Below, piece after piece: positions 44,351 through 53,193 of a stretch of 64,000 nt of DNA. The notes beneath the pieces are model-generated. The model did not search any database and had not been told where the DNA came from. It saw nothing but the letters and a program-made list of their open reading frames with translations. The translations under genes and the position numbers were made by a program. The stretch is from Lachnospiraceae bacterium (lineage in GTDB: Bacteria; Bacillota; Clostridia; Lachnospirales; Lachnospiraceae), in assembly GCA_017527205.1 (NCBI GenBank), contig JAFXQK010000023.1:20449-84448 (forward strand), read 5' to 3'. How positions within the stretch are numbered: position 1 is the first letter of the stretch; each line of letters begins with the position of its first letter.

Positions 44351-46657
44351 TTACTTTTCCTTACTATCCATCTCCGTGTTGTCTGCCATCTCGGCGCTTA
44401 CTGCCTGCGTTGTTGCATTCGTCTCTGCGCCTTCTGTCGCCTCTGCCTTGTCAGCCTCCGGTGCTGCTGCTTCTGCTCCTTCGGTCGCTTCTGCTTCATC
44501 AGGCTCCTGCACGGTCTCCGCTTCCGCAGTCGGCTCTGGTGAAGGCCCGCCCTCTGCGAATCCCACGCGTATGCGTTCCTTATACTCATTTTTTGGCAAG
44601 GGCTTTGAAAAAATAAAGCCCTGAATCATGTCACAATCCTGTTTTGCAAGGAATTCTACCTGAGCTTTGTCCTCAACCCCCTCCGCCACGGTATGCATGT
44701 TTAGTTTCTTGGCAAGCTTAATGGCCTCAGAAACAACAATCTCTCCACGCCCGCCTTCCGTCTCACCACGGAAAAATTCTGCATCCAGCTTCAGCACGTC
44801 CAGCGGCATGTCCTTCAAGGAATTCAGCGAAGAATATCCGGCTCCAAAATCATCCATGGAAACCTTAAAGCCATATTCCTTCAGTTTCTGAATCGTGGAG
44901 ATCATGGCATTCTTATCATCAAAGAATGCGCTTTCCGTCAATTCAATTTCGATTAAGTGGCGAGGGGTACCTGCCTGATCCACAATGCCTCGAATCTGTT
45001 CTGCAAGGTCACTCTCAATAAAGTGTGCACGAGAGACATTCACGCTGACCGTAACACAATCCAGCCCTTGATCCAACCATGCCTTCTGATCTGCTGCCAC
45101 GTGCGTCAGCATGTAATGATCAATCTTTGTAATGAATCCATTCTTTTCAAAAATGGGAATAAATTTCCCCGGCGAAACAAAGCCTAAATCAGGACTATTC
45201 CAGCGAATCAGTGCCTCAGCGCCACGCAGCTTTCTTGTCTTTGGATCGTATTTCGGCTGGTAATATACAACAAACTCTTCGTTTTCAATTGCCTTTTCCT
45301 GCCGTTCCGTCACGGCATCAATCCACTTCTTCTCATCCACCAGCTTTTGATCAAAGAAAGCAATGCGGGAATCATCAATGCCGTCCATCGTTGACCTTGC
45401 CGTACATGCGTTATTATACTCTTCCTCCAGATTGAGCTTTCTGCGGCGGAGGGACTTCCCGTTCGAACCATGCTCAACGTCAAGCAACCGAACCCCTAAG
45501 TGGAAGGCAAACTTATGACCTCTGTCAATATTCTCCAGGCTCTCAATCAGATTTCGAAGTCTCTCCTTTAGGCGTTCTTCCTCCTCATACTCCATCAACA
45601 CGGCATAGCTTGAGGTTGTCACGTGCGCACATGCCTCCTGCTTTGTCAGGCACTTTTTAATGACCTCATAGATACTGCAAAGCATCTGTTCCCCTTCCTG
45701 AATGGAATGGCAGGTACAGAAATTACGATAATTGACAAAAATCAATTCGATCACGGCAAGCTTCTTATTTGCATAGCGAGCGCTGCGAACAATGGGCTCT
45801 TCCTTTAAGATGAACCATGCCCAGTTATGTCCCTGCGTCACGGCATCCGTCAGATAGGTATCCACAATCTTTTTCGTCCTGCGCGCATTGCGGATGAGGT
45901 TGCCAATCATCAAGACAAGCAGGATAATCAACAATGCAATCATGAGAAGCATCATCGCAACCACGATAACCATCTCATCTCCGTTAAAGCGAACCTTGGC
46001 CTTTGCGACAAAGCTCCCTTGCACGTCCGTAAACGGAATGCGCACCCAAACTGGAAAGCATTCCTCTTCATATTTTATGGCTTGTGAAGCGATCACTTCT
46101 TCTTCCAGTTGAGCCAAAAGCTCTTCGTCAATTTCATTTGCGGATAGGTCAACCGAGGTACCGTCCTCCTGCTCAACCTTTATGGAGAATGACCCCGTTT
46201 TTAAAATAAGTCGCTCCAAAATCACTCCAAAATCAGGCACTAAGAGATCATCCATAGTTCTTAACCATCCGTCATCCGCATCAAGATAAACGGATATGGG
46301 ATCTGACATGCCTGGCAGGGAAATCTGGCCGTCCCGCAGCGTGCAAGTCATATCTCCCTGCTTTGTAAGCATCTTTCCCTGTTCATCCAAAACAAAAAAC
46401 TCTCGGTCCGCAAGTGACAATGGTTTACTTACGTCCTCGCCAGAAATTTGTGCCTGCTCATACATCTGAGCCAAATACCGTATGGAATTGTATTCCGCCG
46501 ATAGCTTCGAAGCAAGGAAGTATTGCCCTAACATCCAATAGGACAAAAATAACACTGCAAAAACACTGCCAAGAATCACGGCAAACAATAAGATTGTCAT
46601 TACCACGTGATTCTTTTTCATCACGTGCAACTGCTTTTTGTTTTTCTTATTTGCCAT
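44351..46657 (-). CDS. Membrane EAL-domain protein, c-di-GMP phosphodiesterase
   Basis: A 768-aa protein. Two transmembrane helices (about 20-42 and 228-252) flank an extracellular sensor domain. A degenerate GGDEF-like domain (about 290-430) shows no GGDEF loop. The EAL domain spans about 460-710 with GAEALIRW (EAL motif, about 482), VSMDDFGAGYSSLNSL (about 603), DVLKLD and HTVAEGVE, so the catalytic metal ligands look intact and it should cleave c-di-GMP. After residue 710 comes a low-complexity Glu/Ala/Thr tail with a repeated EATEGAE unit. Together with the GGDEF protein at 29024 it points to c-di-GMP signalling. Confidence 0.92.
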   Translation of the reverse strand: MANKKNKKQLHVMKKNHVVMTILLFAVILGSVFAVLFLSYWMLGQYFLASKLSAEYNSIRYLAQMYEQAQISGEDVSKPLSLADREFFVLDEQGKMLTKQGDMTCTLRDGQISLPGMSDPISVYLDADDGWLRTMDDLLVPDFGVILERLILKTGSFSIKVEQEDGTSVDLSANEIDEELLAQLEEEVIASQAIKYEEECFPVWVRIPFTDVQGSFVAKAKVRFNGDEMVIVVAMMLLMIALLIILLVLMIGNLIRNARRTKKIVDTYLTDAVTQGHNWAWFILKEEPIVRSARYANKKLAVIELIFVNYRNFCTCHSIQEGEQMLCSIYEVIKKCLTKQEACAHVTTSSYAVLMEYEEEERLKERLRNLIESLENIDRGHKFAFHLGVRLLDVEHGSNGKSLRRRKLNLEEEYNNACTARSTMDGIDDSRIAFFDQKLVDEKKWIDAVTERQEKAIENEEFVVYYQPKYDPKTRKLRGAEALIRWNSPDLGFVSPGKFIPIFEKNGFITKIDHYMLTHVAADQKAWLDQGLDCVTVSVNVSRAHFIESDLAEQIRGIVDQAGTPRHLIEIELTESAFFDDKNAMISTIQKLKEYGFKVSMDDFGAGYSSLNSLKDMPLDVLKLDAEFFRGETEGGRGEIVVSEAIKLAKKLNMHTVAEGVEDKAQVEFLAKQDCDMIQGFIFSKPLPKNEYKERIRVGFAEGGPSPEPTAEAETVQEPDEAEATEGAEAAAPEADKAEATEGAETNATTQAVSAEMADNTEMDSKEK

Positions 46658-46721
46658 AGTTTATCTACCTCACTTGCGAAAACTTCTGATAAAATACTAA
46701 ATTCGATGGAATGAAACCTGC

Positions 46722-47852
46722 TTAGTAGCCCGCATATTCCTTAATCTGCATGGCTCCGTAGAGCGCATATTTTGGATCCAGATCAGAATTATAAAGCTGA
46801 GGACGATACTCGCTTCTCCAGGAAATGCCATCGCTAAAACCCCAGAAGGTGATGGCATCCATTTTCAGCGTTCCCGCGTCAATCCTGTCAAACAAGCCGC
46901 CAATGAGCTCATAATAGTATCTTCCCTGCATCTTCAGCTTATCGTCCGTAGGTGTCAACGGCTTCTGATAGGCCCCAAGTCCCACGTCAATTTCCGTCAT
47001 CTCAAGCGTCAGGCCTGTCTTTGCCAGCGTGTCCACGCTCTCAAAATAAAGCTGCAGATCATCTGCCGTAAAGAGGTGTCCTTGCAGTCCGATGCCATCA
47101 ATGAGGGACCTACCTTTCTCATCCACCAGCGTCGTCACAAACGCCGCAATCGTATCTGCCTTATATTGCTCATTATAATCATTGTAATATAGTGCCACGG
47201 ACTCGGGTGCATACTTATCGGCATAATAAAAGGCATACCAAAGATAATCATCTCCGATGATCTGCGACCAATAATTCTCGCGCATGGTGCCATTTTCATT
47301 CCACGCCTCATTGACCACGTCATAGGCATAGAAGAGCTCCAAATACCCCAGGCGTTCCAGCTCCTCAAACGTTCCCTTGATCATGGCCTCCATGCGGGAA
47401 AGCATGGTCTCCCTGTCCACGAAGCTCTTTGAGGGATCAAAATCCTGATAGAAGATCCAGTCAGGCGTCTGGCTGTACCAGATAAAGGTATGTCCGCGCA
47501 TGGAAAAATGATGATTCTTTGCCCACTCCAAAACGCGCCTGGCGTCATTGTTAAATTCCACTACCAGATTCCCTTCTCCCCTGCTCTTTTCCAGACTAAG
47601 AATGGCATCGGGCTTCATGGCATTTTCCATGGTGCAGCTGTTATACTGTGACATGACAAGACCTGCCATATTGGGATTGCTGATGACCTGCGAAGAAATA
47701 CAGGTTCCTACCTTGACTCCATGCTCCGCAAACACGTCCTTCAGCGCCTTGTCCGTCACGTCACTCTGCGCGGGAAGCGGGTTGGAACCCGTACATCCGC
47801 TACAAAGCAATAAAATCATAGCAATGGCAAACCCTAGAAAACGCTTTTTCAT
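46722..47852 (-). CDS. GH10 endo-beta-1,4-xylanase, lipoprotein
   Basis: About 376 aa. A lipoprotein signal peptide ends in the lipobox LLCSGC, so it is anchored on the outer face of the membrane. The GH10 barrel has the acid/base Glu in YDVVNEAW (about 177) and the nucleophile in LEMTEIDV (about 282); MRGHTFIWYSQTPDW and WGFSDGISW are family motifs. It cuts the xylan backbone at the cell surface and so feeds the cytoplasmic GH31 and GH127 enzymes. No carbohydrate-binding module is present. ATG 47852 is chosen because AAGGAG lies upstream and the signal peptide starts there. It is transcribed after the MetRS-like gene with a 66-bp gap. Confidence 0.94.
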   Translation of the reverse strand: MKKRFLGFAIAMILLLCSGCTGSNPLPAQSDVTDKALKDVFAEHGVKVGTCISSQVISNPNMAGLVMSQYNSCTMENAMKPDAILSLEKSRGEGNLVVEFNNDARRVLEWAKNHHFSMRGHTFIWYSQTPDWIFYQDFDPSKSFVDRETMLSRMEAMIKGTFEELERLGYLELFYAYDVVNEAWNENGTMRENYWSQIIGDDYLWYAFYYADKYAPESVALYYNDYNEQYKADTIAAFVTTLVDEKGRSLIDGIGLQGHLFTADDLQLYFESVDTLAKTGLTLEMTEIDVGLGAYQKPLTPTDDKLKMQGRYYYELIGGLFDRIDAGTLKMDAITFWGFSDGISWRSEYRPQLYNSDLDPKYALYGAMQIKEYAGY

Positions 47853-47918
47853 GGAGGATCTCCTTTCCATTTAGATCATTCGGTCGACAACAATGATGGA
47901 TCTAGCTTTTTCACATGT

Positions 47919-49895
47919 TTATTCCTTCTCAAACTGCCACTCAGGTTTTTTGAAGAAATCCACTCTCGGCTCCAAGAACTTCAACTTATGTGTCTTAAGG
48001 TCAGAAACATATGCCGTCAAAGGCTCCAAGATCAGATCCCAGCTCCAAAGCTTCTCGTCAAAGCCAATGTATTCGCGGAACATTTCACAGCCGTCCGGCG
48101 CAATCGGATGGAACAGTACTGCCATCACCTTACAGGAATACCAGGTATCCACCAGGAGCTGACGCTTCATCTCAAGATCCCCCGTCTTGTCTGCCTCTCG
48201 GCTGACCGCAGCCCAGTTCTTGTTCACCTCGCGAATGTAATCATCCAAGGTATATGAAATCCTGTGGAAGTCATGATTATACATATGTCTTTCATAGTCC
48301 AGCACGTTCTTCTCGGCAAGACTGCGCATCCGCTCGGAGACCTCTCCTTCGGGAAGTACGCCGTCAAAGGACGCCTGCGTGGAATAAAAGCAGGAACGGA
48401 TCAAACGGTTGTAAACGTTTGTCAGAAGATTGCCTTCCTTGACAACGGGATCAACACCCTCCCGCTGATCCTCCGGCAGATAGACCTGTGGCTTAAAGCC
48501 CGTGCTCTTATTGGAAAGTCCCAGGCTGATAAAGTGCATGCGAAGCTGATCCACGGAATAATGTGAAAGCAGCTCTGCTGCCATCGGAGGCTTGATCTCC
48601 GAGCTGCTGCTGGCCTTCGTATCCATGAATAAAATGTGTCTGTTCGGAATGATATGTGGAGGTCTCACGTTCCCAAGTGCATGGAAAATACCCATCTCTG
48701 CGATGGAATAGAAATAAATGTTATCCTCGCCGATGAACTGATAAACCATGGCATCCTCGTCGTTCCACCATTTCTGCCACTCATCCTCATCGGCTCCCTT
48801 AGAAGCAAGATAAGCCTTCGTAAAGGAAATGGGTGCCCAAAGGGACTCCGGCCATACCCAGAAGGTCAGATCCTTTTCGCCCTCGACCTCAGGAACGGGA
48901 ACGCCCCATTCGACATTGCCGGAAAGGCGGAACGGCACCAAGGTCTTTCCCGCCGTATAATGTACGCCCGCTTCCTCCAGCACCTTCCTTGCAAGGTCTC
49001 TGTCATCCAGGGACCGGAACACACAAAGAAGCGATTTTCTCTTCTCCTCGTCAATGAGCTCATGCTCTGGGAACTTCGCAAGAAGCGCCTCCTGATCCAT
49101 ACCTTCAAGGTATTTCTTCGGGATATGCACGGCAGGCTTATTTAAAAACTCATCAATGATCAGCATTTCAAATTTACGACGATTGGTATTCGCGCGCAGA
49201 TCATGAATGCAGCCCTTCAAGTAATCAATGTCATCCTCCAGCTTGTAATACCAGTTTGTTACGTTCACGAAGGTCGGCTTCTTTCCGGACAAAACGCTGA
49301 CGGGATCAATGAGCTCGCTCGGCATATATTGATGCCCTAAGGAGCACTCGTCCGCATACGCCTTCTCACTGGTACAGCCCTCGATGGGACAGCGTCCCAC
49401 GACCTGTCTTCCGTTGAGGAATACGCCAAGCTCCTCGTCAAAAAACTGCGGCGTGGACAGCTTCTCCAGATAACCTTTCTCATACAACTGATTAAAAATT
49501 TGCGCAGAAGTCTTCGAGTGGATCTTTCCCGCCTCTCCAAGTGCAGACGCGCCAAAGTAATTCAGGCTGATCTGATACTGATCCAGCGTCTCCTTCTGCT
49601 TTTCGTGATTAGAGCGCACGTAATCTGCAATGGACTCCTGATAGCCGTTTTCCTTCAGCTTCCGATAGCTCTCCAGCGCAGGGGAGCCATAGCAATCCGT
49701 TCCCGATACAAAAATGACGTTCTCCTTGCCAATTCTGTCACGCATGAATCTTGCAAACACGTCCGCATGTACAAACATGCCTCCCACATGTCCAAAATGC
49801 AGCTCCTTATTGCCATACGGCATGCCTCCCGTAATCACACAGCGCTTGGGGAAGACAGGTCTTTCATCAGGTCTGATTCTCTTATCGTACATCAT
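47919..49895 (-). CDS. Class I aminoacyl-tRNA-synthetase homologue related to MetRS, with altered signature motifs
   Basis: About 658 aa. It aligns by eye with methionyl-tRNA synthetase: VITGGMPYGNKELHFGH (HIGH motif as HFGH, about 33), SGTDCYGSPALE in place of DDAHGTP, a zinc-type insert CPIEGC...C...GHQY (about 165-190), NWYYKLED, VEWGVPVP, IYFYSIAE and an anticodon-binding helical domain. The KMSKS loop is replaced by TKASSSS (about 425), so the second lysine is absent, and there is no C-terminal tRNA-binding OB domain. It may be an alternative MetRS or a paralogue with another substrate. ATG 49895 has AAAGGAATTGG upstream. The tcdA stop is 57 bases away on the same strand, so these two tRNA-related genes probably share a transcript. 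Confidence 0.82.
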   Translation of the reverse strand: MMYDKRIRPDERPVFPKRCVITGGMPYGNKELHFGHVGGMFVHADVFARFMRDRIGKENVIFVSGTDCYGSPALESYRKLKENGYQESIADYVRSNHEKQKETLDQYQISLNYFGASALGEAGKIHSKTSAQIFNQLYEKGYLEKLSTPQFFDEELGVFLNGRQVVGRCPIEGCTSEKAYADECSLGHQYMPSELIDPVSVLSGKKPTFVNVTNWYYKLEDDIDYLKGCIHDLRANTNRRKFEMLIIDEFLNKPAVHIPKKYLEGMDQEALLAKFPEHELIDEEKRKSLLCVFRSLDDRDLARKVLEEAGVHYTAGKTLVPFRLSGNVEWGVPVPEVEGEKDLTFWVWPESLWAPISFTKAYLASKGADEDEWQKWWNDEDAMVYQFIGEDNIYFYSIAEMGIFHALGNVRPPHIIPNRHILFMDTKASSSSEIKPPMAAELLSHYSVDQLRMHFISLGLSNKSTGFKPQVYLPEDQREGVDPVVKEGNLLTNVYNRLIRSCFYSTQASFDGVLPEGEVSERMRSLAEKNVLDYERHMYNHDFHRISYTLDDYIREVNKNWAAVSREADKTGDLEMKRQLLVDTWYSCKVMAVLFHPIAPDGCEMFREYIGFDEKLWSWDLILEPLTAYVSDLKTHKLKFLEPRVDFFKKPEWQFEKE

Positions 49896-49951
49896 TCCAA
49901 TTCCTTTCTGAATGTAATCGCTTCGAAATATATTTACTTTATTCCGTATAT

Positions 49952-50740
49952 TCAAATCGCTTCGCGATGTTTTATTAAATCTTTAATGACTTCTCCGGCG
50001 ATGATGAGGCCGGCTACGGATGGCACAAACGCAATGCTGCCAGGCGTGCTCCTGCGCGAGGAGCCTTTGGGCAGCGCACTCGTCCGGTCATCGCCTCCGC
50101 CGCTCTCATGGCTCAAGGCCTCTGTCATCAGATCGACGTCCTCCGTTATCGGCGTTAAGGCCTCCTCCGTAGAATAAACCACCTTCAGTTTCTTCACGCC
50201 GCGCTTTTTTAATTCCCGACGCATCACCTTGGCAAGGGGGCAGACGCTTGTCTTATAAATGTCTGCCACCTGAAACTTCGTGGGATCCAGCTTATTTCCC
50301 GCTCCCATGGAGCTCATCACGGGCACGCCGGCCTTTTGCGCCCGCATAATGATGTCGATCTTTGCCGTCACGGTATCTACGGCATCCACGACATAGCTAT
50401 ACTCCGAAAAATCAAACTGGTCAGCTGTTTCCGGAAGATAAAAGCACCTGCGGGCATTTACGACTGCTTCGGGATTGATGGAAAGAATCCTCTCCTTCAT
50501 CACGTCAACCTTGTATTGCCCTATGGTATTCCGTGTCGCAATGATCTGCCGATTTAAATTCGACAGGCAGACCGTGTCATTGTCAATTAAATCAAACGAT
50601 CCGACACCGCTTCTGGCCAGTGCCTCCACGACATATCCGCCGACGCCTCCAATGCCAAACACGGCAACGCGCGCCTTCGCTAGCTTTTCCAACCCTTCCG
50701 TGCCTAGTAAAAGCTGCGTTCTTGCAAACTGTTCCTTCAT
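49952..50740 (-). CDS. tcdA: tRNA threonylcarbamoyladenosine dehydratase (cyclic t6A formation)
   Basis: About 262 aa, E1-like ThiF/MoeB fold. The ATP site is VFGIGGVGGYVVEALARSG (about 29), with the arginine in LSNLNRQIIA and DAVDTVTAKIDI typical of TcdA/CsdL. It cyclises t6A at position 37 of ANN-decoding tRNAs, in an ATP-dependent manner. A Ser/Gly-rich insert (ESGGGDDRTSALPKGSSRRS) near residue 215 is longer than usual. ATG 50740 is chosen because GGATAGGAA precedes it. It lies just upstream of the MetRS-like gene; the shared tRNA theme fits tRNA-Met initiator or elongator decoding of AUG, which carries t6A, but that link is inferred. Confidence 0.9.
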   Translation of the reverse strand: MKEQFARTQLLLGTEGLEKLAKARVAVFGIGGVGGYVVEALARSGVGSFDLIDNDTVCLSNLNRQIIATRNTIGQYKVDVMKERILSINPEAVVNARRCFYLPETADQFDFSEYSYVVDAVDTVTAKIDIIMRAQKAGVPVMSSMGAGNKLDPTKFQVADIYKTSVCPLAKVMRRELKKRGVKKLKVVYSTEEALTPITEDVDLMTEALSHESGGGDDRTSALPKGSSRRSTPGSIAFVPSVAGLIIAGEVIKDLIKHREAI

Positions 50741-50862
50741 GACAATTCCTATCCTCTGCAAAAAAACTATGATCCAAAGACCATGAAATTATTATATTCC
50801 CTGCGCAAAAGGTTTTCAACCACTATTTGAAAGCCTCCGCTGAGGCAAGCATTTCTTTGCCG

Positions 50863-52782
50863 TTATTCCTTGGGATGCTCAATCGTTTCCTCCGTATATT
50901 TCCGCTCCATGTCATGACGAATTTTGCGATCCCTTACGGAATCAAAGATGATGGAAAAATCATAATCCTCCGGATAGAGCTCCTCGGCCTTGACGTGAAG
51001 CTTCACGCGCTTATGGTTGATCCAAATCTTACGGTCTGCCACCTGAACGCGCAGTACGCCCTGCTCATTCACCTTTTCGCACACGATACCAATCTTCTTG
51101 TCCGGATAGATCATGACGCTGTCCCCGATCTGAAACTTCTCGGCCAGCTTTGCATCCGTATGAGACTTTTTCTCCTTTCTGATCTTTCTTTGTCCAGTCT
51201 TCCCTCTGTCATTGCCCTGCTTTTCCTGTTCATGGAAGGTATAGTTTTTCACTGCTTCCTTCCCATAGGCTGCCTCCACGGCTACCTTTAGCATCTCCGC
51301 CGGCATTCCAAGTCTGTCCGCAACGTAAAACGCACAGCTCTCCCCTGCCTCGCCGATCAGCATTTGATAAGTGGGCATCAGCGTTTCACGATCAAAGGTC
51401 ATTCTGGCGTTGACAATATGCTCCTTCTGTTCTGCATACTCCTTGATCTCCGGATAATGCGTCGTGACAAGAAAATTACAGTCGCTTTTTCGGAGCTCCT
51501 CCAGTATGGCAACCGCAATTCCCATACCCTCCGCGGGATCCGTTCCCGAACCCAGCTCATCCATGATCACAAAGCTTTCCCTGTTGACCTGCCTCAAAAT
51601 CTCCAGCACGTTTTTGATATGCGCTGAAAAGGTAGACAAATTCTCTGAGAGATTCTGCCCGTCTCCAATGTCACAAAGATACGCGCCGTTCATGCAAAGC
51701 TCCGCCTCCTTACAGGTGACGTGAAGACCGCACTGCGCCATGTAAGAATTCAGCATGACAGTCTTGATCGCTACGGTTTTCCCGCCCGTGTTTGGCCCGG
51801 TAATGACGATTCCTCGTATCCCCTCGCTTGCTCCCATGGAAAAATTCAGCGGCACGTTAATTGCCTTGTCCATTAAAGGATGTCTTGCTTCCTTCAGTAG
51901 GATTCTCCTATCCGTGTTGATTTTAGGTTCCATACAATCCAGCTGCAGGCTCAGCTTTCCCTTAGAAAAAACGAAGTCCAGCTTCTCAATCATTCTGACG
52001 TTTTCTTCCATGTAAGGCAGGGCATCCGAAACCATTGCCGTAAGGGTATACAGAATTCTGTGTACCTCATTCTCCTCCTCGATGCGAAGGAGCTGGATCT
52101 CCTCGAACTGCTTGGACACGCCCACCGGCTCAATGAAAAAAGTACTGCCTGTAGAAGACTTGTCGATCGTGCTGCCAGGAATCCGGAATTTGTATTCTTT
52201 CTTTACAGGTACGCAGACTCTGCCGTTTCGCAGGGTATAATAGGTATCCGCCATACACTCCTTGTTATTTCGGATCACCTGTTCCGCCTTTTGCTTCATG
52301 CCCTCCTCCAGATGCGTGATCTGGTAACGGATATCATATAACAGCTTCGATGCCCTGTCATCCACCGCTTCATTTCGGATCTGCCTGCTGATTTCCTCGC
52401 GAAGATCTTCTAGTCCCTCCAAATTCTCATCATAAAATGCCAGCGGATTCTCATACTGTTTTCCTCTGTGCAGATACTCCTTTAAGCGCTGCGTCACCAC
52501 CAAAACCTTTTCCACGCGCTCTAACTGATAAGGGCTGAGGCAATCTCCCCTCTGTGCAATTTGCATGATCTCCTTCATCTCCGTCACGTTTTGCAGCGGC
52601 GGATTCCCAAGCTTCTCAATCAACTCCCGGGCATTTGTTGTATCCCGAAGCTGCTTTCTAAGCTCTGGCTCCTCTAAAATAATCTCAATGCTTTGAATCA
52701 TTTCCGCCGCACGTTCCGTGCAGGTGAGTTCCTTCCACTTCTCTTTGATCTTGTCAAATTCTATCTGTTTTTCTATATTCAT
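50863..52782 (-). CDS. MutS2-like ATPase lacking the Smr endonuclease domain
   Basis: A 639-aa MutS-family ATPase. A helical core with clamp region (about 1-300) precedes the ATPase domain: Walker A GPNTGGKT (about 326), DIGDGQNLSENLSTFSAH (signature loop), Walker B FVIMDELGSGTDPAEG (about 401) and LVTTHYPEIKEYA. A basic linker (KTGQRKIRKEKKSHTDAKL) leads to a KOW-like barrel (FQIGDSVMIYPDKKIGIVCE). MutS2 proteins are about 780 residues and end in a Smr domain, which is missing here. Bacillus subtilis MutS2 uses its ATPase to split collided ribosomes; this form may keep ribosome splitting without mRNA cutting. Its 5' region resembles an attenuator leader (52881-53188). Confidence 0.88.
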   Translation of the reverse strand: MNIEKQIEFDKIKEKWKELTCTERAAEMIQSIEIILEEPELRKQLRDTTNARELIEKLGNPPLQNVTEMKEIMQIAQRGDCLSPYQLERVEKVLVVTQRLKEYLHRGKQYENPLAFYDENLEGLEDLREEISRQIRNEAVDDRASKLLYDIRYQITHLEEGMKQKAEQVIRNNKECMADTYYTLRNGRVCVPVKKEYKFRIPGSTIDKSSTGSTFFIEPVGVSKQFEEIQLLRIEEENEVHRILYTLTAMVSDALPYMEENVRMIEKLDFVFSKGKLSLQLDCMEPKINTDRRILLKEARHPLMDKAINVPLNFSMGASEGIRGIVITGPNTGGKTVAIKTVMLNSYMAQCGLHVTCKEAELCMNGAYLCDIGDGQNLSENLSTFSAHIKNVLEILRQVNRESFVIMDELGSGTDPAEGMGIAVAILEELRKSDCNFLVTTHYPEIKEYAEQKEHIVNARMTFDRETLMPTYQMLIGEAGESCAFYVADRLGMPAEMLKVAVEAAYGKEAVKNYTFHEQEKQGNDRGKTGQRKIRKEKKSHTDAKLAEKFQIGDSVMIYPDKKIGIVCEKVNEQGVLRVQVADRKIWINHKRVKLHVKAEELYPEDYDFSIIFDSVRDRKIRHDMERKYTEETIEHPKE

Positions 52783-52800
52783 CTCTTTATGATCCTTCTC

Positions 52801-52836
52801 TTCTTTATTTTCTTTCTCTTTTTTATTTTCTTTCTC
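52801..52836 (-). repeat. 18-bp tandem repeat in the MutS2-like 5' untranslated region
   Basis: Two copies (52801-52818, 52819-52836), one mismatch. On the minus strand each is a purine run (GAGAAAGAAAATAAA-type). It makes the region after the terminator an unstructured A-rich spacer before the ribosome site. Confidence 0.7.
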
Positions 52837-52880
52837 ACTTATTTGTTCAGCGAATCAGATTGCTAATGTTGGATAGACAC

Positions 52881-52917
52881 AAAAAGACCATGATACCTTG
52901 GCTAAGATATCATGGTC
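52881..52917 (-). terminator. Intrinsic terminator inside the MutS2-like leader
   Basis: A perfect 10-bp stem (GACCATGATA/TATCATGGTC) with a 12-base loop is followed by TTTTTGTG on the minus strand. It lies about 235 bases downstream of the promoter and 99 bases before the MutS2-like ATG, the position of an attenuator. Confidence 0.85.
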
Positions 52918-52922
52918 CTCCT
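52902..52922 (-). other. AGGAGG and mini-ORF built into the leader terminator
   Basis: On the minus strand AGGAGG (52917-52922) is followed by ACC-ATG-ATA-TCT-TAG (stop at 52902). The start codon is inside the 5' arm of the terminator, and its TGA overlap also ends another frame with Gly-Gly-Pro. A ribosome here would prevent the stem from forming. Confidence 0.4.
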
Positions 52923-53098
52923 ATAACGATATGGTTCTCGAATTCAAAAAGAAATACAAAAACCACCCTTCTTATTTGAAACAAACAATACGAAGGTAAT
53001 CAATCTCTATCCACGATATGAAGCGTAACGAAATAAGCCAACGATTTGTACCGTTAACCGGAAACCAAAATGGCCATGCAATATAAAATTTGCAATGG

Positions 53099-53119
53099 TT
53101 ATTTCACCACACTTAACAT
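53099..53119 (-). CDS. Leader peptide candidate, 6 codons
   Basis: ATG at 53119 with GAGGT upstream encodes Met-Leu-Ser-Val-Val-Lys and a TAA stop. It sits about 35 bases after the predicted start of the MutS2-like leader RNA. Such short leader ORFs are common in antibiotic-responsive attenuators; evidence here is only the ribosome site and position. Confidence 0.35.
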   Translation of the reverse strand: MLSVVK

Positions 53120-53158
53120 AAATTACCTCGTGTCATAAAATGATTACTGAACAACTGT

Positions 53159-53188
53159 ATTATAAATTCATTTCTGATTTGTTGTCAA
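53159..53188 (-). promoter_or_regulatory. Promoter of the MutS2-like leader
   Basis: TTGACA (53183-53188) and TATAAT (53159-53164), both perfect, are 18 bases apart on the minus strand. The predicted RNA runs from about 53152 through the terminator at 52881. Confidence 0.75.
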
Positions 53189-53193
53189 GCAAT

